64,000 nucleotides of DNA from Zygaena filipendulae (GCA_907165275.2 OU015649.1:960001-1024000); one strand, 5' to 3'. Positions 45,030-56,408 are shown, numbered from the stretch's first letter. Program-made: numbers and translations. Notes: generated by a model from the letters alone, not told the origin.

Positions 45030-45850
45030 TAGCTGTGCGCCTGTGCCCCGCGGTTTCACCCGCGGTAATTTCGGAGTTCCCGCGGGAATTCCGGGATAAA
45101 AAGTACACTATGTCCTTCTCTGTACCCCTGAAAACGTGCATGCCAAATTTCATCCAAATCCGTTCAGCCGTTTTTGCGTGATTGGGTAACAAACATCCAA
45201 ACATCCACACTTTCACATTTATAATATTAGTAGGAGAACGTTTTCAGGGGTACAGAGAAGGACATAGGGTACTTTTTATCCCGGAATTCCCGCAGGAACT
45301 CCGAAATTACCGTGGGTGAAACCGCAGGGCACAGCTAGTAGGTATGTATATAAAAATCTCGTGTCACAGTGTTTGTTATCGAACTCCTCCAAAACGCCTT
45401 GACCGATTTTTATGTTTTTTTGTGTATTTGGTAGGGCTGAGAATTTGGCAGGTCGTAGGCTATTTTTTATAGGTGATCAGGGTAGCCCGCTCCAGAATTT
45501 TTAATTTTTATTTTTTGAACAAAATTTTACTTTATAGTTCCTGCGAGGGTTCCGAAACTCACGCGGGTGAAACTGCGGGGCACAGTATAGTTGGTATATA
45601 AAAAGCATTTTTTCCAGTCTTACTTACCTAGAGTCTTCTATTCAGTGTATATAGGTACTAGCTATCCCACGCGGTTTCGCGCGCGGTAATTTCAAAGTTC
45701 CCAGGGGAATTCCAGAATAAGCCATATGTATAAACCTTCCTCTCGAATCACTCTATCAGGTATCTATTGGTGAAAACCGTATGAAAATCCGTTCAGTACT
45801 TTTTGAGTTTGTCTTGAACAGACAGACAGACGGGGCAGAGGACTTTGTTT
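45030..45850. repeat. Cluster of four ACAGCTAGT-type repeats, mixed orientation
   Basis: 45030-45232 (-), 45234-45340 (+), 45346-45590 (+) and 45657-45850 (-). The first and second form an inverted pair around CTCCTACTAATATTATAA-type ends. Each has the CCCGCGGGAATTCC or CGCAGGAACTCC block and a CTAGT-type terminus. Confidence 0.75.
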
Positions 45851-46590
45851 TATACCTAATAGGTATGTAGTGAATAGTGATGTACGAATACAATATAATT
45901 ATGTAGATAGTATAATTTGAGTATAGGTAAGGTATTTCAGTTTTAACCATCACCTATAATAAAAGCGTTTTTACTTGGTACTTTGTCAAATCTTTTTTTT
46001 ATATTATCACATATAATAATTATGTGGACACGATAGCAGTTTCAGCACTTTCAGCCACCTTATAAACTTTTACTTGTGTGGGTGTGTGTGGATGCGTGTA
46101 CGCAATGTACTCCGCACATGAAAATAACAAGGCTAGCTTGTAGGTACGTAGCTCCAGAGCGGGCGTAAATAGCTCGGCTTATCATTCTCCAGAAATGAGA
46201 ATAGCCGACAGGGCCGAAATCTGGAGCACCAAAAAAAAAACCACTGGAGAATTCCAGTTCCAGAAAATCCAGTTATTAATCAATAACTGAACTCGTACAC
46301 CTGAAACTAAAGGAACTATATTTAAACGTTTTGTGAAACGTTGGCACAACACACGACTCGATTATTTGGATGCATTCGTTTTATAGCGCCACGAAAACAA
46401 TGGATAATTACAAAATACAAACATTTGGGTGTTCTTATATTTGTCAAACGTCTCGTTTCCTCTCCGGTGGATTAGCTCACGACGTGGAAGATTAATTGCG
46501 ACGTACCAACGTAAATATATGCGGCTTTTAAATATATTTTCCTTCGAAAGATAATTAGTTTCTTTTGTAATCCCGAGATCCCTACGTTAC

Positions 46591-46627
46591 TCTCAGTTGT
46601 TGGTCACACGCGCCAGCGGCCGGTTCG
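46591..46627 (+). promoter_or_regulatory. Initiator + DPE-like core promoter before micro-ORF 1
   Basis: TCAGTT (A+1 at 46595) matches the arthropod initiator, and GGTTCG at +28 to +33 is close to the DPE consensus at its exact spacing. No TATA box is visible at -30. The ATG of micro-ORF 1 would then be at +36. The same AG could instead be a splice acceptor. Confidence 0.35.
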
Positions 46628-46629
46628 AC

Positions 46630-46722
46630 ATGTTGGGCACGGAGAGCTTCAATCTGGTGGCGACATATTTAATACTTCTGTTGCTACTCATGTCGCTGTG
46701 GCTTCTGTACTCGGTGTTTTAA
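46630..46722 (+). CDS. Sarcolamban-like micropeptide 1 (30 aa)
   Basis: Thirty codons encode MLGTESFNLVATYLI, then a Leu-rich membrane helix ending in SLWLLYSVF. It shares NL-x-ATY-(L/M)-IL and LWLLYS with the two ORFs downstream. This short polar N terminus, single C-terminal helix and terminal aromatic/hydrophobic pair is the form of the insect sarcolamban / vertebrate sarcolipin-phospholamban family, which binds SERCA in muscle ER and tunes calcium uptake. A GTGAGT donor lies 8 bases after the stop (46731), so the exon seems to hold the whole ORF and then splice on. It is far below usual ORF cut-offs; support comes from the three-fold sequence match. I have not aligned it to known sarcolambans. 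Confidence 0.8.
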   Translation: MLGTESFNLVATYLILLLLLMSLWLLYSVF

Positions 46723-47132
46723 TATCGGACGTGAGTATATTTATATCGATTTGTGTCAATAAAAACTAAAATCTTCTTACTCTCCTTTCCTTCTAAAAGA
46801 TTTTGGAGTGCAAAGGGAAAATATAACATATTAACTGAACACTAAAATAAACTGCATTATGTAATTTGTTTTTTTTTATCGTCACCTACTAATTTTATAT
46901 AAATAGTTTTAATCTTCTTTATATTATCCTGCTATGTCCATTGGATTAGAAAAAAAAAGGTGCTCGTTTTTTTTTTTCTTTTTTGTGAATCAATAGGAAG
47001 AACCTGTCCAAAATTCTTTATTAAAAAAGCAACCAGAGTGGGTCCCTGTACTGTGACGCGTGTACGCGGCCTTAATCCCGGGCGAGGGATTCCTCCACCG
47101 ATCAGTCCGGAGCACTCGGCCCCCTCGCAACC

Positions 47133-47231
47133 ATGCCGATCAACGCTGAGACGGTCAACCTCGCAGCCACCTACATGATCCTCGTCATCCTGCTGTTCTT
47201 CCTATGGCTGCTCTACTCTGCTGTATTCTAA
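47133..47231 (+). CDS. Sarcolamban-like micropeptide 2 (32 aa)
   Basis: Thirty-two codons: MPINAETVNLAATYMILVIL, then LFFLWLLYSAVF. It has a single predicted transmembrane helix (about residues 11-29) with Asn/Glu/Thr before it. It is closest to micropeptide 3 (both start MP..NAET.NL.ATYMIL). A good start context, AACC before ATG, and TCAGTCC 29 bases upstream could be an initiator or a splice acceptor. GTAAGT (47260) follows 28 bases after the stop. The ~400-base gap to micro-ORF 1 is AT-rich; this ORF lies in a GC-rich island. Function by family: regulation of SERCA; direct evidence is only the sequence pattern. Confidence 0.8.
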   Translation: MPINAETVNLAATYMILVILLFFLWLLYSAVF

Positions 47232-47529
47232 CGCGACAAAGATCGGCGGCTGTAAAAGTGTAAGTGGCTCCTCTTACACTGGTGTCAATTTGTCGCCCCG
47301 TCAATAGTGCGTTTTCCAGGAAAACTATCCCCCGACACGTTGAAATCGACGCGAAACCAATTTCTATTATTGTAACCGTCGGCATTTATTTATAAATTGT
47401 GAAATTATTTGGTGTGACCAAGAGGCGTGGCTCGGGTAGGCGTTGCTGTGTCCAGTTTCCAGCTGTCCCCTCAGGGCTCAGTCCTGCGGAGTCGTTTGTC
47501 CAGTGAAGGTGTCACAGGTTAGAGACGAG

Positions 47530-47625
47530 ATGCCGAACGCGGAGACGACAAACCTCATCGCCACCTACATGATCCTGGTGCTGCTGCTGGCCAGCCTTTG
47601 GCTCCTGTACTCCGGGATGTTCTGA
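47530..47625 (+). CDS. Sarcolamban-like micropeptide 3 (31 aa)
   Basis: Thirty-one codons: MPNAETTNLIATYMILVLLL, then ASLWLLYSGMF. The frame is open upstream to 47443, but the N termini of the sister ORFs and the loss of similarity upstream favour the ATG at 47530. TCAGTCC lies 50 bases upstream (47478), followed by an imperfect DPE. Several AG acceptor-like sites also precede the ATG. After the TGA the sequence GAGGTGCTT is only a poor donor. With the other two it forms a tandem array within 1 kb, same strand, most simply by exon duplication. Confidence 0.8.
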   Translation: MPNAETTNLIATYMILVLLLASLWLLYSGMF

Positions 47626-47631
47626 GGTGCT

Positions 47632-49250
47632 TCTGTCTTGATTTTGTTTTAACATTTTATCGTTCGTATTTACCCAAAAATACGTATTACCCAGTGCAAA
47701 CAATTTAACATACTAATATGCAATATAATAAGGCAAATTTTGGTGTGCATAGCGTAGAAATATTACAGTAACTACATTGAGAACGTGTGCGTGGAACGCA
47801 AAAGAGATTTAGTAAGCTGTTTCCACCATATTTGTAGTTCTGACTCTGCATGCGCTGATTGCGGTTCTATGCCTGCCAATTCTATAGTGCAAAGTTGATG
47901 AAATCCCAATTTATTTTCATCAGCTTGCCAAATAAATAGTATAAGTAGGTATTCTAATTTCTAATCAATCCCAATACTATAAAGAGGTAAAGTTTGTGAG
48001 GTTTTAGGGGGTAATCTATCTTGCTATATTATCCCTGAATAAAACAGGCTATATTGTAACCCGGGATTCCCGCAGGAACACCGAAATAACCGCGGGTGAA
48101 ACCGCGGAGAACAGCTAGTAGTTTTAGAAAAGGGCATGATAGCTTGTATGATAGCTACCTAATATACTCTTCAAAAAAACTAAAAGCTATTTAACAGTAG
48201 ACATTTGCACAATTATTGTATAATTTCATTCATAATAGGTACGTATTTCATTCATAAGTAAACGATGCCACTCCCTCGAAAGTCGTAAGTCATCATCGCA
48301 CCAAAGAGAATATAATCACTATACGTTGTACAGCGCACGGTAGAATGTTATGACGTCCACTAATTATTCTGCTCAATTTGAATAGCGAATGTGTTATGTT
48401 TATAACAAATGTCATCGTGGTCATATTATTTTGAACGGCATCCAGCGGCAGCGCATGTAGAGTCATGGAATTGAAAGTTTGATGGAACCACATTACCTAC
48501 GTCCATGCCTACAACCTACCTTTTTCAATAATTTCTAACGGAATTTTGAATGAAACTACACGCTCTTCGTCACATCTCTATGATCCACGGTTAGTTCCAA
48601 AGAAAATATAATCACTATGGTCAAAGATGTTATAAATTACTTAAAATAACATTGACTATGGTTAGCATCAGAATTGGCAGTATGGGCCCTGTATTCTTAG
48701 CCTTTCCTATATAGGATATATAAATGAAAAAAAAAACAAACAAACAAACAAACGAAAAAAAATGACTATGGTTAGTTCCAAGTTTCCAAGTTAGTTCAAT
48801 AGAACTTTATTCTTCACGCTATTCTACACGCATTTCATTATATACCGCGTCTAATTTGGATTTTGTACCGAATTATCGCGCTGAATCTTATTATGATAAC
48901 AGAACATAATATCTATGCTAAAACATGTTTTCTTTCATCTTTTTACATTAAATCTCACGTATTACACGAAAAAAAAAAGATTATTTAGGTAACTACGCAA
49001 TCATAACAACATGTCAAATTAAACATAACCGCAAATTTTGTTTTAAACATCAGCTAACGACTCGAAGAGATCGGTCGAGGTGCCAAGATTAAAATGAAAT
49101 TTATGATTGGAGGATGTATAAAAATAATAATGACGGCGGTGAGCATTCCAGATGCTGAAACGAAATGAACATTTCATCTAACACGATTGCATTACAGTAA
49201 TCTAAAATTGAACTGTAACTGACCGCGGCGCCAGCTGCCTCCACCGATTC
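47632..49250. other. Gene-free stretch after the micropeptides
   Basis: No coding sequence recognised. An ACAGCTAGT-type repeat is at 47985-48121 (CCGGGATTCCCGCAGGAAC ... GAGAACAGCTAGT). The rest is AT-rich, with a short direct repeat AGAATATAATCACTAT at 48307 and 48602 (near match). Confidence 0.6.
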
Positions 49251-49251
49251 A

Positions 49252-49395
49252 TCCTACTATCCTACTTCCTACTAATGTTATAAATGTGAAAGTGTGGATG
49301 TTTGGATGTTTGTTACTCAATCACGCAAACACGGCTGAACGGATTTGGATGAAATTTGGCATGCACATTGTCAGGGGTACAGAAGAGGAGGGTAC
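49252..49395 (+). repeat. ACAGCTAGT-type repeat, 3' truncated
   Basis: CCTACTAATGTTATAAATGT, GGATGTTTGTTACTCAATCA and GGAAATTTGGCATGCAC-like sequence up to GGGTACTTTTTAT; the GC-rich end is missing. Confidence 0.65.
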
Positions 49396-49694
49396 TTTTT
49401 ATTCCTTACGTATCTATTTAACCTATCGTACTTGCGACTTCGTTGGTGTTGTCCTAGATTTTCTCGCAAAAATGGGATTATTTTCACGATCGATGTAGGT
49501 AGTCCTTTTTCCGTTCGGTAAAAAAATTACATATGTAGGTATTATATTGTTAATCCTACGCCACGTCTAAAAACGTTCTTACTTTAAAATTGGATCGACA
49601 GAAAAAGTTTCGTTCTGAAATCACAAAGTATCTACAAACCAACGCCCTATTTATTTGTACCATGCGCACATAAAATTACTTACACGTAATCATA

Positions 49695-49957
49695 TCTATA
49701 ATCCTACTAATCCTACTTCCTACTAATATTATAAATGTGAAAGTGTGGATGTTTGGATGTTTAGATGTTTGGATGTTTGGATGTTTGGATGTTTGGATGT
49801 TTGTTACTCAATCACGCAAAAACGGCTGAATGGATTTTGATGAAATTTGGCATGCACGTTGTCAGAGGTACAGAAAAGGACTTAGGGTACGTTTTATTCC
49901 GGAACTCAAGCGGTAACTCTGAAATTCCCGGGGGTGAAATTGCGGGGCACAGCTAGT
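49695..49957 (+). repeat. ACAGCTAGT-type repeat with an expanded TGTTTGGA tract
   Basis: A full copy ending GGGGCACAGCTAGT. The normal single GGATGTTTGGATGTTTG is expanded at 49745-49802 into about seven 8-bp units. Confidence 0.75.
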
Positions 49958-50435
49958 AATAAATAATTAATCGAAAATATAAATAACGCAAACCATAAAC
50001 CGTGACATTAAAACTGCGGATATTTTTAGGTGCCTGTATTTTTTATATTTTTTACTCCACAAAATTTTTGTGTTTCTGCCAAGCGTTCTTTTTTTTAATT
50101 CGTAAGCGCGAACTGAAATCAAAAGAAATAAACATGTCAGCGGGTGACACAGCATCACCTGTTGGTAGCGGAATAATGAGATCTAAGGGAGTTCGGTTTT
50201 GTTTTCATTGGTCGAGTGCTCCACCAAATGTATGTTGTTATCTCCGGTGTAGACTAAACAGGCACTATTTGCTTACAGCAACGAAAACTGGCATTAACAA
50301 CTTTTGTTGTCTAATAAACTCGATTATCATAGAGATGTTACACAAAGCGTTAGTTATGGTTATATTCAAATTCCATTCGAAATTGAAGCACGATAACAGT
50401 AGAATGTGCGGAGCAGTGAATTTTATATCAAAACT

Positions 50436-50945
50436 AGCTGTGCCCCGCGGTTTTACACGCGTGAGTTGTAGAATTCCCGCAGGAACTCCAAAGTAGCCTA
50501 ACGTATTCCTTATAGCATCAGCTAATTAGCAGTGAAAGTCCCGTCAATATCGGTCGAACCGTTTCGGAGATTCAGCTGCTTAAGTTTCGGAATTTCCGAA
50601 GGAACTTCAAACTTCTTTTATATGAACATTGTCCTGACAATAACGAACACAAAAAAAAAATATCGAATTTGGTGCAATCGTTTGGAAGTTATGCGCTTAG
50701 CAACACATTTGGCAATTCATTTTTATTACCTACTAACTGTGCCCGCGGTTTCACCCGCGTTAATTTCAGAGTTCCCGCGGGAATTCCGGGATAAAAGTAC
50801 CCTATGTGTTAATGTGATGTATAAGCTATATTATTGCTAAGTTACATTTAAATCCATCCTGTAGTTTTACCGTGAAAGAGTAACAAACATCCATCCATCC
50901 ATCCATACATACATACTTACAAACTTTTGCGTTTATAATATTAAG
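50436..50945 (-). repeat. Two ACAGCTAGT-type repeats
   Basis: 50436-50500 (CTAGCTGTGCCCCGCGGTTT) and 50735-50945 (ACTGTGCCCGCGGTTTCACC ... CATCCATCCATCCATACATA ... TTTATAATATTAAGTAGG). Both are inverted relative to the consensus, separated by ~230 bases of diverged related sequence. Confidence 0.65.
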
Positions 50946-51364
50946 TAGGATTGTATTAATAGGTACTTTAAACATAGATCTTTTTTAGTTAACTTATCTA
51001 TCGTCAGCAAAAAAACAGGATTAATGAAAAATAATATAGGTACTTAACATTGCAATAAAATTAAACTGAACGCTACAATTGTGAAACGAGCTTGCACTGA
51101 CACAAAATGGTGTGAAGAATATGATTTCTATAAGTACCTAGGTTATTTTTGTATTACAAATACATTCAAAAAATAATAATAAAAAGCAAAAAGCTTCCCA
51201 GTCGAGTAACGTTAGCTGAAATACAAAAAAAATATGACAGTCACTACATTTTGCTGAAATATAAACGTCTCTGTTTGTCATCATTAGTTACAGCCTACAG
51301 GTGATTTTTTTTGTATTGGCCATCGTATGCCCGTCCTGTCTGGGACTTGACATACATATTACAT

Positions 51365-51660
51365 CCTATCTTATAAATACAAATATGTGAGTTTGTTTGT
51401 TACGCTTTCACGCTTTAACTACTAAATCAATCATCATAATAGTTTTCAGAGGTACAGAAAGAGACATACCTACATAAATATACCTACTAATATATATTAT
51501 AAAGAGGTAAAGTTTGTGTGTCCGTGACGTTGTAGGGGGTAATCTCTGGATCTACTGAACCGATTTTGAAATTTTTTTCACTTATAGGAAGCTACGGTAG
51601 TCCTCAGTGACATAGAGTACTTTTTGTCTCGAAATTCCCACGAGAACTCCGAAATTTTAT
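51365..51660 (+). repeat. Diverged ACAGCTAGT-type repeats
   Basis: CTTATAAATACAAATATGTG, TACGCTTTCACGCTTTAACT, a partial second copy from 51490 (AAAGAGGTAAAGTTTGTGTG), and CCCACGAGAACTCCGAAATT at the end. Confidence 0.55.
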
Positions 51661-51887
51661 ATAAATTTGTTAGGTTCTACTTACAAGAATTAATATAACA
51701 ATGTTTCATCACTGTAAATATTCGATATTAATGCCTACCTATCTTCTTCATCTTTATAAATAAAAACGAATGTTTGTATGTTTGTCGTCTGTGCATTTCT
51801 GAACCATTGGTCCGATTGTGATGAAACTTTGGCGGGTTGTTCTGCCTGAGTCCGCAAAGGTTCCTGATATAATTATTTCATAATATG

Positions 51888-52090
51888 TACTCTCCGACAA
51901 TTTCGCAGGCGGAACGCTGGGGCTCCACTGAAAATCAGCGCTGGGACCACTACGGTCACAGCAAATGCTGAGTGGAGTCCCTTTTAGCGAGGCACTGCAC
52001 CACATAGTTTCATTTATCTTTAAAATATTAAGTAGTTGTTGCATGGTGTATGTGTTTACTTTGCTAAATAAAGTGTATATATATCTTTAT
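51888..52090 (+). repeat. LINE 3' end, second copy
   Basis: CAATTTCGCAGGCGGAACGC to AAATAAAGTGTATATATATC; same as 17311-17521, which ends in a TATCT tail. A short palindrome with GGCCCGCACACATTCAATAT and a GTGCGGGTAGCC-type end lies nearby at 52318-52395. Confidence 0.7.
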
Positions 52091-53123
52091 ATACCTAAAG
52101 CGATCCTCACGCGGGTGAATCTCCGAAATGGTTGGACCAATTTCGGTTTACGGAAAGAGGTATATGACAATTTCGAACTAAAAGAGCGACAGTGACGCCA
52201 GCACACTTTTTGTTCCAAATACCTTTCACGGGAGCAAAGCAGCGGGTGACGGCTATAGTAGAAAGTTAAAAACTCCACACGCCCTATTTCCAAATAATTA
52301 GTTTTCAATTTCCGTTAGGCCCGCACACATTCAATATTAATAACAATATTCATAATATTATTGTCAATATTACTGCGTGCGTGCGGGTAGCCTTAGATAC
52401 ACTTTAAAGCACCAACAGCGATAACCAAATACTTTTCTCCTAATAAAATGTAATTGGTAGGCACTTAATTTATCTGTTATTTCCGCTGTAAATTTTATTT
52501 TCCTACTTTGATAGCCGATATTTTATAGGTTATTAAAATTTTAACGATACTTCTTCCATTTTATTGCCAATTTCATCTGAAATCTTTCCAATTTCTCGAT
52601 TTTTTTATCCCGATTGCGCGGCATCAGCATCAGACTACTCGATTGTGGCATTTTTTTACCTTTGAAGAATTCTAGCGGCTGGTGTAGATAATTTTATTTG
52701 TCTAAAGGCTATATAAGGCTTTTGTTATAAGGAACTAAAATGACGATCGTAAAATACAAAATAGTTTGCTGATCCGGGCTTATTGCTAGCTTTTTTTTTA
52801 TTTTTATTTTTATTTTATTTGGAAAAACCAACAATCGTACATTATATACTACAACTCGACGACGACTTTTTTTGTGTCTTTCTGTGGGTATGCCCTGCAC
52901 TTTGCTATCTATGCTATAAAGCCCTTGGTAGACAGACTATCGTCACTTGGTACCTCTATGACTATCGCCCAAAATATGATATCATATCTCTGGAAATAAT
53001 AAACATAAAGTAATGAGCCCTAACAGCCCTAGCAACATTAAAAATTGTGTTATTTTAACGAAATTAAAGTATCAATCAATTTAGGTATGGAACCATTTTG
53101 GATTATCTATGATTTTTTTTTTA

Positions 53124-53500
53124 TATATGGACGCAGATAAGCAATAACATGTTAACCCACAAAATTAAGTTACCTATTCAGAACGATTTATTGAGAGTAA
53201 CCGCCGCACTCAGAGTCAACTTTAATGCCAATTAACATTAATTTACTGAACGTCTCTGATTGCGGCAGTTTTGTTTTAAAAATCTATACTTAACTAAGTA
53301 ATCATTAAAGTCGACTCTGAGTGCGGCGGTAAGGGAACGTTTTTTAATTATGTGTTTACCTTACTAAATTGTTTAAGTATGAAACTAAATATTTAACATA
53401 AAAAATATTGACAGAAAATGGTGCTATAATTTTAAAACACGATTTACTCAAAATTTCTCCAGTGTGGGTTAACACACTATTGCTTATCTATGTCCATATT
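53124..53500. mobile_element. TIR element M3 with a nested CCGCACTC MITE
   Basis: The outer ends TATATGGACGCAGATAAGCA and the complement of TGCTTATCTATGTCCATATT, followed inward by GTTAACCCACA on both sides. Nested at 53198-53332 is a 135-bp palindrome with CCGCCGCACTCAGAGTC ends; diverged relatives of that MITE are at 13445, 15950, 16350 and 24637. Confidence 0.75.
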
Positions 53501-53885
53501 ACTTAATATTATGTAGTTATAAGCGATATTATTATTAATCTGTCGGTATTTTAAAAAACCTAAATTCATAAAACTAAAGAGAAAATTAATTAGATTGTAA
53601 GTATGGTATATGTATGAATAAGCCTGTGTACATAAGGACTACATAAATCGATCAATTCCTTACCAATAAAACTTCAATCGGAAGGCAGGCATAGGTAGTT
53701 AAATATTCGTGTAGTATTCTATTTGCGTAGGTAACCGGTGATGATTTATGATTTAGGTAAACGAATGGATCCGAGTTTCATTTGTTTAGTTTGGCCGTTC
53801 GTTCGCTAAGGTTAAAGATGATCTTTCTTTGATCCGTTCTCTATTCAACACATTTTACGAATGCGTTTATTTAGCAAACTAACTG

Positions 53886-54032
53886 TTCTTCGTGGTTTCC
53901 CGCGATAATTTCGGAGTTCCCGCAGTAATTGCGAGGTGAAAAGTACCCTATGTCCTTCCTTGTACCCCTGAAAACGTGTATGCAAAATTTCATGGTGATC
54001 GGTTGAGTTGTTTAGACATGAAAGCGTAACAT
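53886..54032 (-). repeat. ACAGCTAGT-type repeat, truncated
   Basis: CGTGGTTTCCCGCGATAATTTCG, then TACCCTATGTCCTTCCTTGT and CATGAAAGCGTAACATACAG, inverted relative to the consensus. Confidence 0.6.
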
Positions 54033-54363
54033 ACAGACAGTACAAATAGAATAATCATTGAATCTTATTGCTAAGGAAATTACTTAAGTTTAACCATTTA
54101 TTAAAATTTTGATGCTAACTATACCTATAATGGTACGTTACTCAAAGATGTACTACGGTAAGAAAGTTTCTCGGAGGGTATCAAACGGATCAACTAGTTG
54201 ATTCGTTTAGTTGAACGGAATGGAAAAAGGGGGTAAAACTGTAGGGGTTTGTGGCTTGTGCGCGTACGCACGCATAAATATTACCATGGACCAATTTACC
54301 TATACCTATTGTAACTATAAACAATAATTTAGGTCCATGTTTTTACCACATACCACATAGCAC

Positions 54364-54535
54364 GTTATGACGTCAAAAGCCCCCACTCTTAAACTTGAAT
54401 GCGTTTTATCTTAGTACCTATTTTTTCAATAATTTGAAAATCAAAAAATACAGGTCTATCATTTTTTATTAATCTACAAGACGGACTTAATGGAATTTTG
54501 ATTTTCATACCCCGGAAACAGGAGGCCTATGTATT
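54364..54535 (-). mobile_element. M1 MITE, half copy
   Basis: From TGACGTCAAAAGCCCCCACT through TACAGGTCTATCATTTTTTA to ATTTTGATTTTCATACC; only one half of the palindrome is present. Confidence 0.65.
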
Positions 54536-54592
54536 GTAAAAATTCTTTATGTTTTTTTGACTTTAACATTTAAATTTTTCCAAAGCTTCTTT

Positions 54593-54780
54593 CGATTTCC
54601 TTGTGATGCAACGCGCGTGCGTGGGAGTTGTATAATGATCGAGTCCGTCGCGAGCACGGTCGCGAGTGATTTTTATAAGACCGAGCGGTTCTCTTAACGT
54701 AGCCGACTCCTCCAGAAATATTGTCCAGTTTATTTCGAGATTTCGAGTTACCTCAACCCAGAAACTACGTCAGTTTTAAT
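54593..54780 (+). promoter_or_regulatory. GC-rich, promoter-like island
   Basis: A CpG-rich stretch in AT-rich flanks: CGCGCGTGCGTGGGAG, TATAATGATCGAG, and the pair GTCGCGAGCA / GGTCGCGAGT. No ORF. It could be a noncoding first exon or promoter of a transcript that uses the exon proposed at 55237; this is only inference. Confidence 0.25.
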
Positions 54781-55236
54781 GTTCCCACTAATGTTTTAAT
54801 AGCTTTTAACGTCAGAAGTGGATATGAAGCATAAATTATAAGAATGTCTAGGTACCTACCTACTAGACATAACGATGTGACTGGATTTCAAATAATAAGA
54901 TGCCTTTTTGTTTAAAATAAAGTCTAGAAATGTTTTTGTTCTATTTTTACGACAGCTTGTTGGCTAAGATTGATTTATTCACGTCGTATTTTATTTTTCT
55001 TAAAAATAATCTTTGGTCAATGACTCGATGGTAATTATGAGTAAGGGACATCGGCCTACACGCCTGTCAGGCTGTCATCAAGAATTCACAACTACCTACT
55101 TATAATATTTTCTTCACAGCAAACATTTTGTTTTTAGGAAATATGTGTTTTTAGGAAATATGTCTATTATAGGTTGGATCAATAAAATTCTTCTATTTAA
55201 CGTGTTTTTAAATGTTTATGTTTTTATTGTTTCAGA

Positions 55237-55780
55237 TGTGTTCGAAATAAATCAACTCAGAACATGAGACCAAAGACAAAGGGTGATGCGTACGGGGGGA
55301 AGCAAAAAGCTTTTTAATGTATAAATATGTATAAGAAACCGTAATTTTAGTAAATAAGCATATTTGTAAGTAATTAAAATAGTATTGTTAATTTACAATA
55401 GCATTTAATTAATATCAAGTAACGCGATCCGAGTGTTGGAAGCGAGATATCCAAGATGACACTGATGACAGTACCAGCCAAGATCCATAAACTCTAGAAT
55501 TGAACACATTTGTTGTAAAACATCGTTGGACAAAACAAGCACAATAGAAATTCAGTGCTGGGCATTCCATTTTTTAAATAATCTCGTTTACTAAAGAGAA
55601 TGTAAAATATGTAATTATTTTAACTAATTTTGTTGTGAGAGACAATGATGGTAAAAATCTTAAAAACTATTCAAAATGTGTTTTAAAAAGCACTTCGCAT
55701 AATAATATGTTACTGCAGTTTGATTGACAATAACTTTGTTTAATAAAATAAGAGAGATAAATAATTTTTATGAATAAACT
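55237..55780 (+). other. Possible terminal (mostly noncoding) exon
   Basis: A strong acceptor (TTTTTATTGTTTCAG) ends at 55236. The exon has only a 17-codon ORF (55264-55317, MRPKTKGDAYGGKQKAF) and an AATAAA near 55772. It could be the shared 3' exon of the micropeptide transcripts, ~8 kb upstream, or of a lncRNA. No protein family is recognised. Confidence 0.25.
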
Positions 55781-56201
55781 ATTTATTTTATTTTCTTTTA
55801 TTGCGTATTTTTATCGATTTAATATTAAAATAGATAAAATAGTTTGGTAATCAGTGTGCGTTCATCCTTTGATCGTTTCTTGATATCTTTTTTGATAATG
55901 TGTATCTCTGTTCTAATATTAATAAATAGACTGTTTTATTCCCTTCATATTCTATTAGAACGTGCATTCAATCCAATTCAATCAAACGAAGGCCATACGT
56001 CAACTTACGTAGCGCGTTAAAGTTTCACTGAAATAGTTGCAGTCCTGGCGCCAGTCCAAATACATCTGCACCCACTCTGTAAGTGCCCGTAGGATGAGCG
56101 TGACATCAGACATGTGCCTCTAATACATAGTTACAACATCCATGTGATAATGGAATTGCACCTGATATCTACTAGTATCTATAAAAAAAAAATTGCGAGT
56201 T

Positions 56202-56408
56202 TTAACGTCAAACCGCACTTGAGCGGCGCGGTGCGGCACTGCAGCGGCGCGGAGCGACGCGGCGAGATATTCTACAGGGGGCAACTCTGCCGCGCCGCTT
56301 AGTGCGTTTTAGTTCATAAAAACATTGGAAAGAATATTTTTCTAGCAGTGCCACGCCGCTGCCGCGCAGCGCCTCACTGCAGTGCCACTCAAGTGCAGTT
56401 TGACCTTA
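56202..56408. mobile_element. GC-rich palindromic MITE
   Basis: TTTAACGTCAAACCGCACTTGAG at the left mirrors CTCAAGTGCAGTTTGACCTTAA at the right. The interior has GCGGCGCGG / CCGCGCCGC-type words around a TTCATAAAAACATTGG centre. It lies ~290 bases beyond the channel gene stop codon, possibly in its 3' UTR. Confidence 0.7.

Noticed and set aside
50002..50496. 164-codon plus-strand ORF
   Set aside because: Ends inside an ACAGCTAGT-type repeat, has no recognisable domain, and its N-terminal half looks like translated AT-rich DNA.
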